Shown: piece after piece, positions 57,812 through 64,000 of the stretch
Layout of the letters: every line of letters begins with the position of its first letter
Position numbering within the stretch: position 1 is the stretch's first letter
Assembly (NCBI RefSeq): GCF_016918075.2
Contig: NZ_JAERPS020000001.1
Span: forward strand, 1,054,001-1,118,000
Direction of reading: 5' to 3'
Source: Rheinheimera maricola
GTDB taxonomy: Bacteria > Pseudomonadota > Gammaproteobacteria > Enterobacterales > Alteromonadaceae
DNA: 64,000 nucleotides
Made by a program: the position numbers and the translations under genes
The notes under the pieces: model-generated
Database searches by the model: none
Told to the model about the DNA's origin: nothing
What the model saw: only the letters and a program-made list of their open reading frames with translations

Positions 57812-58855
57812 ATGACCAAGCCAATACTACGCTTGCTCGCCGGCCCAACGGCAATGGCCCGTATAAAACAGCATGGTCTTAATCAAGCCGACTTTAGCGT
57901 TATGGTGGGCGCCAGCGGCGGGCCGAAGTGGTTCTGTTTGTTTGGTCTGGATCAATATCTGTTTGCCGACTTTTTTAGCCAACGCACAACAGCGCTGCAT
58001 TTGCTCGGCAGCTCGGCCGGTGCCTGGCGTTTTGCTTGTTTTGCACAGGCCGATCCGGTCGCGGCGTCTAAGCGGTTTTGCCATGCATACAGCCATGTTC
58101 GCTACCCCAAAGGGGCGGATACCGCGCTTATCAGCCAGATTTCAGCCGCTATTATTGACGATGTGTTTCCAACTGACACCGAGCTGCAGCAAGTTCTGGA
58201 CAACCGGTTTATTAAGCTGAATCTGGTGGTGGCCAAAGCACGGCGTATTTCATCTGCACGGCATAAATTACTGCAAGCAGGTGTGCTGACGCTGGCGGCG
58301 GGCGCTAATTTGCTGAACCGTAAACATCTGCAACATTTTTTTCAGCGTGTGCTATTTCATGCACCAGGCGAGATATCGCCGTTTCACCATGCCGGTGCTT
58401 TACCCACTGCGCATGTTGAGTTAACTCTGGCTAATCTGCGCCAGGCCGTGCTGGCCAGCGGCGCTATTCCGATGGTGTTAAACCCGGTAGAAAATATTGC
58501 CGGCGCCGGTGCAGGCCTGTATTACGATGGTGGCGTTACCGATTACCACTTTGACCTGCCTTTTACTGAGCAGGGTCTGGTGCTGTATCCACACTTCTAC
58601 CCGACTCTTACGCCAGGCTGGTTTGATAAAGCCCTGACATGGCGCAAAACCAATCCGGCTTATTTGCACAACGTGGTACTGCTGTGTCCCAGCGAGCAGT
58701 GGGTGCGGTCGTTACCTTTTGGCAAAATACCTGATCGCACGGATTTTAAATTGCCCGATGCCATTCGAATTAATTACTGGCAGCAGGTTATAAGGCGCTC
58801 GCACGATCTGGCAGAAGCTTTAAAACAAGGTAATTTCCAAATCGAAGCGCTGTAA
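57812..58855 (+). CDS. Patatin-like phospholipase domain protein
   Basis: 347 residues. GASGGPKWF (oxyanion loop, about 33), LLGSSAGAW with the Ser nucleophile (about 68), and YYDGGVTDYHFD with the Asp (about 235) make the Ser-Asp dyad complete. No signal peptide. Starts 24 bases after the dGTPase-like gene and is probably co-transcribed. Substrate unknown. Confidence 0.85.
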   Translation: MTKPILRLLAGPTAMARIKQHGLNQADFSVMVGASGGPKWFCLFGLDQYLFADFFSQRTTALHLLGSSAGAWRFACFAQADPVAASKRFCHAYSHVRYPKGADTALISQISAAIIDDVFPTDTELQQVLDNRFIKLNLVVAKARRISSARHKLLQAGVLTLAAGANLLNRKHLQHFFQRVLFHAPGEISPFHHAGALPTAHVELTLANLRQAVLASGAIPMVLNPVENIAGAGAGLYYDGGVTDYHFDLPFTEQGLVLYPHFYPTLTPGWFDKALTWRKTNPAYLHNVVLLCPSEQWVRSLPFGKIPDRTDFKLPDAIRINYWQQVIRRSHDLAEALKQGNFQIEAL

Positions 58856-58903
58856 CTCTACCGCGCGTCTCGCTGCACTGATGGCCGACTTTCACTTAAG
58901 TAA

Positions 58904-58941
58904 CTAAACCGCAGCGCCACCTAACCGGCGCTGCGGTTTAG
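58904..58941. terminator. Bidirectional terminator
   Basis: CTAAACCGCAGCGCC pairs perfectly with GGCGCTGCGGTTTAG around an 8-base loop, between two convergent genes. A strong 15-base stem. Confidence 0.85.
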
Positions 58942-58944
58942 CCG

Positions 58945-59718
58945 TTAAGGCTTAAGCTCGGTAATGCTAAAGTGGCTTGGTGTTATACTTAGCTTAACGT
59001 TAAATGCACTGCCGTTATCTTTTAGCCCATCCAGATACTGCCAGTAGCCCTGGGTATGTTCATCCTGGCTAAAGCGCAGGGTAAAACCCGGCCCCTCGCT
59101 CTGCATCAAATAACTAACCACCTCTATTGTGCCTTTGTTGTCGACTAAATCAAAGGTTAGCATATCTTTTAATCGCGTATTGCGACTAAACACTCCAGAG
59201 ACGACCGGTTTAGCAATATTCAGATATTCACTGCCGACGGTAGCCAATTTGTCAGGCTGCGCCGAGAATTGGCGTGAACTGACATGGTACTTATCGCCGC
59301 CCTGCAAAATGCTGATGCGGACATTGTCAATCTGATAACCGTGCGGGTTATCCGACCGCACAGCTTGGGACACGTCAACCAGCGTAACAGCACCGTAACC
59401 GATGGCTTGCACATCACCGCTTTTGGCGTCATACACCAGGGCGGCATCTTCATCAATGCCAAAGCCAAGCGGAAAATCGGCTTGGTGTTTTTCCGTGGCA
59501 ACAATCAGCCGGCCAAAGCGGGCTTTGCGATCAAAGTGCTGATCGATAATGCCATGAGCAAAAAGGCCTAAACCACGGCTTAACATTAGTGGGCCGTTTT
59601 CCTGATCCTGTATACCGCTATAGCTGCCAGTCAGGCCTTGTGTTAACGCGCCCCAGGAATCGCCTGCCGCAATCATCACCTCACTCATTATTGCCGCGCC
59701 GGCACTGGTACTAGATTT
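58945..59718 (-). pseudogene. Cyanophycinase-like peptidase (S51), 5' truncated
   Basis: The first ATG (59688) is only the Met of the active-site motif STSAGAAIMSE, whose Ser is encoded upstream. Family members have 100-130 residues before this motif (a Rossmann-like half with GGG). Here the frame upstream is closed by a TAA at about 59770. The remaining part is well conserved: LMLSRGLGLFAHGIIDQHFD, RFGRLIVA and GFGIDEDAALV, then a C-terminal beta domain. It may be a decayed gene or one cut by deletion. Confidence 0.75.
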
Positions 59719-59819
59719 GTGAATGTCGTGGCAGCTTGAAACGGAGACCGTTTTGCAGTTTTAACTAGCGCTGTGGCACTATAGTGCATTGATCAAATCA
59801 TCAATATTCAGGAGTATTT

Positions 59820-60215
59820 ATGCTGTCTGCGTTACTGCTTAGTTTATTTGTCGCCATGCTGCTGCCATTTTTGGCCAAAGCGCCACTGGCGTTTGCTATG
59901 CAAAAATCCGGCGGTTACGACAACCACAATCCGCGTGCGCAGCAAGCCACACTAACCGGCTTTGGCCAGCGCTCCAAAGCGGCGCACTACAATAGCTTTG
60001 AAGCGCTATTAATATATGCCTGTGCCGTGTTTAGTGCAGTTGGTTTGAATGCGGTAGATGAAACTACCGTAACGTTAGGCTGGGTATTTATCGTCAGTCG
60101 TGTGGCATATTTGGTGTGCTACTGGTTAGACTACGCCACCACCCGTTCGCTAATGTGGCTTGTCGGTATGGTGGCAGCGTTTGTAATGGCAGGACGGGCG
60201 GTGTTGGTGGCTTAG
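59820..60215 (+). CDS. MAPEG-family membrane protein
   Basis: 131 residues, four helices. FNSFEALLIY-like segment (AAHYNSFEALLIYACAV) is the family signature with a Glu. RVAYLVCYWLDYATTRSLMW follows. Relatives include microsomal glutathione transferases; exact role unknown. A good GGAG lies before the ATG. Confidence 0.88.
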   Translation: MLSALLLSLFVAMLLPFLAKAPLAFAMQKSGGYDNHNPRAQQATLTGFGQRSKAAHYNSFEALLIYACAVFSAVGLNAVDETTVTLGWVFIVSRVAYLVCYWLDYATTRSLMWLVGMVAAFVMAGRAVLVA

Positions 60216-60636
60216 CACAGCAAAGTATATTGAACACCCGCTATAACAGTCGTCATTGTGCTCATTGAGCAATATTGGAGAAATCGCATCCGGATTAAAT
60301 AAATGGCCGAAGGCCAAGCAGCGAGCATCGACCGGAGGAAGACGCACAGCGGGAGCCAAACCCGCTTTTGGTAGCACCTATCATTTTTGCGCAAACCTGC
60401 CACCGTTCAATCCGCCGCCCGTTCGCGCCCTGGCGAAGCCAAGCATTGGCTCGCTTTAGCGTTCCGCGCTTTGCGCATTTCTATTGCGCCGTCTGCGGCG
60501 CTGCGAATTTTGCCCCTGGACGTCTCCGACCGCCGCATGGCGGCTGGCTAACGGGCTGCATTACACCTTGCTGTAGCATAACTTTGTCATAGTGTTTTTT
60601 AAAGTACGTGCGTCTGTGCATCTTCCGCGGGATTAA
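60216..60636. other. Gene-less GC-rich segment
   Basis: No convincing gene. The middle (about 60290-60570) is much more GC-rich (near 60 percent) than its surroundings. One small hairpin, AGCGGG/CCCGCT, is present. Short frames exist on both strands without ribosome binding sites. It could be a foreign or decayed piece. Confidence 0.45.
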
Positions 60637-60669
60637 ATGTGTGTTCTATATATAATGCGGATCTTATGT

Positions 60670-61281
60670 ATGAAGATCAGTTTCAGCCGGTTTTTGTTAC
60701 TAACAGCACTGTTCTGGTCTGATGTTATATCAGGCAAAATCATTGCCGCAGAGCCTGAAACTAACAGGGTAATGACAATGAATGAAACTGTTCAGTTTGA
60801 TTTTACGGATAGCAGCCAGTTTGAACGAATTATGTTGGTTCATGATACGGTTATGGGCGGCCACTCTAATGGTTACGTCAGGCAACAGGCAAACACACTG
60901 CTATTCAGCGGTAACTTATCGCTGGCGAATAATGGCGGTTTTGCATCGGTCGAATTTAAATTATTACGCCCGCTGGCGTCTGCTACTATTGAGCGGCTTG
61001 TCCTGAATGTCACGGCAGATGACCGACGCTATCAACTGCGATTGAAAACAGCCTTCCTGCCACAAGGTGTGGCTTATGTTGCTGAATTTACGCCAAAAAC
61101 GCATAAGCATGACTATGCCTTTACTCTGCAAGATTTTACCGGCAGATATCGCGGTCGAACGATGCCCAATTTTCCAACGCTCAACTTTGCCGATGTAACT
61201 CATGTTGGCATTATGCTGGCAGATAAAACCGCAGGGCCTTTTCGAATAGCACTACATTCACTTAGTGTTGGCACCAAATAA
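60670..61281 (+). CDS. CIA30-like (NDUFAF1 domain) exported protein
   Basis: 203 residues from the ATG at 60670, which gives a proper signal peptide (MKISFSRFLLLTALFWSDV); two upstream starts are possible. The body has VHDTVMGGHSNGYV, NGGFASVEFKL and FTLQDFTGRYRGR, typical of the CIA30 fold related to mitochondrial complex I assembly factor. In bacteria the role is unknown. Confidence 0.85.
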   Translation: MKISFSRFLLLTALFWSDVISGKIIAAEPETNRVMTMNETVQFDFTDSSQFERIMLVHDTVMGGHSNGYVRQQANTLLFSGNLSLANNGGFASVEFKLLRPLASATIERLVLNVTADDRRYQLRLKTAFLPQGVAYVAEFTPKTHKHDYAFTLQDFTGRYRGRTMPNFPTLNFADVTHVGIMLADKTAGPFRIALHSLSVGTK

Positions 61282-61286
61282 CCGCG

Positions 61287-63011
61287 TTAGTTATTCACCG
61301 GTTTAATACCCACCTGCGTAGCTTCTCCAGCTTCATTAACCTGACGCACCGTTAATAACAGTTGGTCTAATTGCACCTGGTCGCCAATAACCACCCGGCG
61401 GTGGAAACGTTGGCCTATATAACCTGCCAGTGTCTGCTGTTTGTCCTGGCCGTCAAAGTTAATGGTATAAAAAGAGTCTAAATCACTAAGGCTAATGGCA
61501 CCGTTAAGCACAAAATCACCGAAGAAGTTACTGTTAGTCAGCACCGATTTTTCTGCGTCGTTGGCTAAAACGTCACTAATTTTTTGTACGTGTTTTAGCT
61601 TTGCCATCACCATCAGCGTATCCCGGGCGTTAAATATCGGTTTTTTGTCCGGCAATATCCATTCGCCATCACGTAATACGCCTAAAAACTGGATTGGTTG
61701 CTTAAACTGCAAGTCCTGCCAGCTCAATGCCAGCACAGGTGAGCTATCAGTGACAGTAAACGCAAGCACTTCCATGACGTCGTTACTAGGCACTGCATCT
61801 AAAGGCATTGCTTGATCTGGTGCCAACTCTTTTGGAACTTCCAGTTTTAACCAGCGCGCAACCGGTACTATGCTCCAACCCTGGACAACTAAGGAAACAA
61901 TAACGACGACAAAAGCAACATCGAAGTACAGATGTTCGTCCGGCATTCCTGCCAGCCAGGGAAATAGTGCCAAAATGATAGGCACTGCGCCGCGCAAACC
62001 AACCCAGCTAATAAATAATTGATCACGTGCAGGAAAGCGAAATGGGATCAAGCTGAAAAACACCGCTATGGGTCTGGCGATAAAAATTAAAATACCGGCC
62101 AATATTAATGCCGGTAACAGATGATTCATCAAGTTGCTGGGAACCACTAACAAGCCTAGCATTAGGAACATACTGATCTGGCTTATCCAAGCTAAACCAT
62201 CGTGCATCCGCAGAATGTGGATGATTTGTGGCAAACGGGCGTTACCGACAAGATACCCCATTAAATAGACGGCTAAAAAGCCACTGCCACCCAAAGTGTT
62301 GGCGATAGCATAGGTAAACAAACTGCTAGCCACTGCCAGCAACGGAAAAAAAGCAAAACTTAAAGGCAGTTTCCGGCACAAAAATACAAATACACGCCCT
62401 GCTGCATAGCCTAGTACACCTCCAACAACGGCTTGTTGTAGAAAGCTGCGGCCAACATCCCAACTTAACACTTTACCTTCAGCCAACACCGCAACTAATG
62501 TCAGCGTTAACATAACGGCCATCGGGTCGTTACTCCCCGACTCTATTTCTAGTGTGGAAGCAACCCGGTCTTTAATTCGCAACCCCTGCGACTGGAAAAT
62601 AGAAAACACAGCGGCAGCATCAGTTGAACTTAAAATTGCCCCAAGTAATAAACCTTGTAGCAGCGTCATATCGAGTAAGTAGGCGGCAGACAGACCGACA
62701 ACACCGCAAGTTAACACCACGCCAACTGTCGCCAACATTGACGCCGGAGCAAGCGCAACGCGAAAGCGCTCCGGGTGCGTGCGCATGCCGCCATCGAACA
62801 AAATGATCACCAGCGCTATTGAGCCAATTAAAAATGCAACCTGGGGATTGTCAAACTGAATGCCAACCAAGCCTTCTTCGCCAGCTAGCATGCCAATGAT
62901 AAGGAATATTAATAGCATAGGCGCGCCTAGGCGCGCCGAAATAAGCGTTGCTATAATACTTATTATAAAAAGAAAACCGCCAACTAATATTGCGAGGTTT
63001 ATGCCATCCAC
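61287..63011 (-). CDS. nhaP2: Potassium/proton antiporter NhaP2 (CvrA)
   Basis: 574 residues. About 12 helices of the CPA1 type with LFDGGMRTHPERF, ILSSTDAAAVFSI and ESGSNDPMAVMLTLTLVAV. A TrkA-C domain is placed at about 400-480 and a CorC-like domain ends the protein. Exports potassium in exchange for protons. Confidence 0.94.
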   Translation of the reverse strand: MDGINLAILVGGFLFIISIIATLISARLGAPMLLIFLIIGMLAGEEGLVGIQFDNPQVAFLIGSIALVIILFDGGMRTHPERFRVALAPASMLATVGVVLTCGVVGLSAAYLLDMTLLQGLLLGAILSSTDAAAVFSIFQSQGLRIKDRVASTLEIESGSNDPMAVMLTLTLVAVLAEGKVLSWDVGRSFLQQAVVGGVLGYAAGRVFVFLCRKLPLSFAFFPLLAVASSLFTYAIANTLGGSGFLAVYLMGYLVGNARLPQIIHILRMHDGLAWISQISMFLMLGLLVVPSNLMNHLLPALILAGILIFIARPIAVFFSLIPFRFPARDQLFISWVGLRGAVPIILALFPWLAGMPDEHLYFDVAFVVVIVSLVVQGWSIVPVARWLKLEVPKELAPDQAMPLDAVPSNDVMEVLAFTVTDSSPVLALSWQDLQFKQPIQFLGVLRDGEWILPDKKPIFNARDTLMVMAKLKHVQKISDVLANDAEKSVLTNSNFFGDFVLNGAISLSDLDSFYTINFDGQDKQQTLAGYIGQRFHRRVVIGDQVQLDQLLLTVRQVNEAGEATQVGIKPVNN

Positions 63012-63028
63012 CCTAACCTCCTAATTAA

Positions 63029-63733
63029 TTAAGCGTTTGCTAGCTCCCGTACTATGGCGTCTAGTGCGTCCAACGGCTTTGCAGCCTTGGTAATGGGACG
63101 GCCGATCACCATATAATCGACGCCAACAGCTAAAGCCTGAGCCGGTGTCATCACGCGTTTTTGGTCGTCCTGGCTAGCATTGGCCGGACGAATACCTGGT
63201 GTAACCAAGCAAAAGGCGTTGCCAAACTGTTGTTTTAACAGTGTAGCTTCCTGTGCTGAACATACCACTCCATCCAAGCCGGCATTTTTGGTTAAAGCGG
63301 CCAATTTTAAAACCTGTTGTTCCGGTGTCAGGTTAATACCCAGCTCTGTTAAATCACTCTGCTCCATGCTAGTTAATACCGTAACTGCAATAAGATAAGG
63401 CTTATCAGTACCATAAGATACCAAAGATTCTTTTGCCGCGCCCATCATTTTACTGCCGCCACTGGCGTGCACATTAACCATCCACACACCAAGATCGGCG
63501 GCGGCTTTAACGGCTTTAGCCACAGTATTGGGGATATCATGAAACTTTAAATCGAGAAATACTTCAAAGCGGCGCTGTTGCAGCTCCTGCACAAACTGCG
63601 GACCAAAATGGGTGAACATTTCTTTGCCAACTTTTAACCGGCATAAGGCTGGGTCTAGCTGGCTGACCAGATTCAGTGCAGCGGCTTTTTGTTCAAAATC
63701 AAGGGCGACAACCACCCGGGTTTGACAAGACAT
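63029..63733 (-). CDS. pyrF: Orotidine 5'-phosphate decarboxylase
   Basis: 234 residues. Last step of UMP synthesis. [17 protein letters not shown] provides the catalytic Asp-Lys-Asp group; [20 protein letters not shown] holds the phosphate loop. Follows lapB, the usual gammaproteobacterial arrangement. Confidence 0.96.
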   Translation of the reverse strand: MSCQTRVVVALDFEQKAAALNLVSQLDPALCRLKVGKEMFTHFGPQFVQELQQRRFEVFLDLKFHDIPNTVAKAVKAAADLGVWMVNVHASGGSKMMGAAKESLVSYGTDKPYLIAVTVLTSMEQSDLTELGINLTPEQQVLKLAALTKNAGLDGVVCSAQEATLLKQQFGNAFCLVTPGIRPANASQDDQKRVMTPAQALAVGVDYMVIGRPITKAAKPLDALDAIVRELANA

Positions 63734-63744
63734 GTGTTTTCCTT

Positions 63745-64000
63745 CTAACGACCATCAATACCGCGAATAGGCTCTACGCTTTCCCATTGCTGACACGACG
63801 GACACAACCAATAATGTTTGCGGGTTTTAAAGCCACAATTACGACAACTATATAAAGACTTTTTCTCCAGATAGGCGTTAACCAGCTCTTCAACTGAGGA
63901 CAACACTTCAGCTGCAGGTGCAGACTGCTGCTGGCGTATTTGCAACAGCTGCTGAAATAGGCGGATCCCCGGTTGTTGTTTTAACTTATCCAGCAAAAAT
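63745..64000 (-). CDS. lapB: LPS assembly protein LapB (YciM), C-terminal end
   Basis: Last 84 residues; the frame continues beyond the window. The rubredoxin-like end is seen: CRNC and CPSC around FKTRKHYWL bind a metal. LapB guides FtsH degradation of LpxC. The TTG near the edge is internal. Confidence 0.9.
   Translation of the reverse strand, partial: FLLDKLKQQPGIRLFQQLLQIRQQQSAPAAEVLSSVEELVNAYLEKKSLYSCRNCGFKTRKHYWLCPSCQQWESVEPIRGIDGR

Noticed and set aside
60256..60592. Short open frames in the GC-rich patch
   Set aside because: Arise from GC-rich composition; no ribosome binding site and no recognisable protein.
1..64000. tRNA, rRNA and CRISPR arrays
   Set aside because: No cloverleaf with the conserved TTCGA-type arm in context, no rRNA stretch and no regularly spaced repeats were seen by eye; a tRNAscan and CRISPR search would settle it.

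Overview
The window looks like the chromosome of a free-living gammaproteobacterium of the Rheinheimera / Alishewanella / Arsukibacterium type. This rests on the gene neighbourhoods ccoNOQP-fixHI-ccoS-fnr-uspE-ttcA, lapB-pyrF and malQ-glgB-glgX, on moderate GC, and on protein style. It is an inference from content, not a database match. No rRNA, tRNA or CRISPR array was seen.

1-16.8 kb is the 3' half of a type VI secretion system (T6SS) operon: tssC (cut by the window edge), tagJ, tssE, tssF, tssG and clpV with overlapping starts and stops, then hcp from its own promoter, a perfect palindrome, vgrG, a stand-alone PAAR protein, a TIGR02270-type protein, a ketosynthase-fold-like protein, and a 1460-residue Rhs effector without a PAAR domain. 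The Rhs C-terminus carries a RES/ART-like (NAD-targeting) toxin and is followed by an overlapping candidate immunity gene.

16.8-20 kb is an Rhs tip graveyard: a small membrane protein, a silent second Rhs core fragment joined to a different toxin tip (DUF4329/JAMM-like) broken by one base in a G-run and followed by a lipoprotein immunity gene, and a third Rhs scar of about 90 bp.

20-23.5 kb holds accessory housekeeping genes (SRAP peptidase, DUF938 methyltransferase, GFA protein) and a cluster of decayed genes (alpha/beta hydrolase with an internal stop, GNAT stub, frameshifted DoxX-like gene). 23.5-27.7 kb is a tandem duplication of an unrecognised two-gene module: an ankyrin-repeat protein plus a partner of 220-240 residues.

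27.9-39.6 kb is central carbon metabolism: gnd-purT and malQ-glgB-glgX on the minus strand, then gap and a hexose-6-phosphate mutarotase on the plus strand with a multi-hairpin element between them. 40.5-50.5 kb is the microaerobic block: cbb3 oxidase ccoNOQP, its assembly genes fixH, fixI and ccoS, a TauE/SafE protein, FNR, UspE and TtcA. 50.5-64 kb is mixed housekeeping: DUF2987, Bax-like protein, AlaA, a broken cation diffusion facilitator, an alanine symporter, SOS-controlled yebG, a dGTPase-like protein, a patatin-like protein, a 5'-truncated cyanophycinase-like gene, MAPEG, CIA30, NhaP2, PyrF and the end of LapB.

The most interesting parts are the Rhs toxin/immunity modules, the adaptor-like genes before the Rhs effector, and the duplicated ankyrin module.
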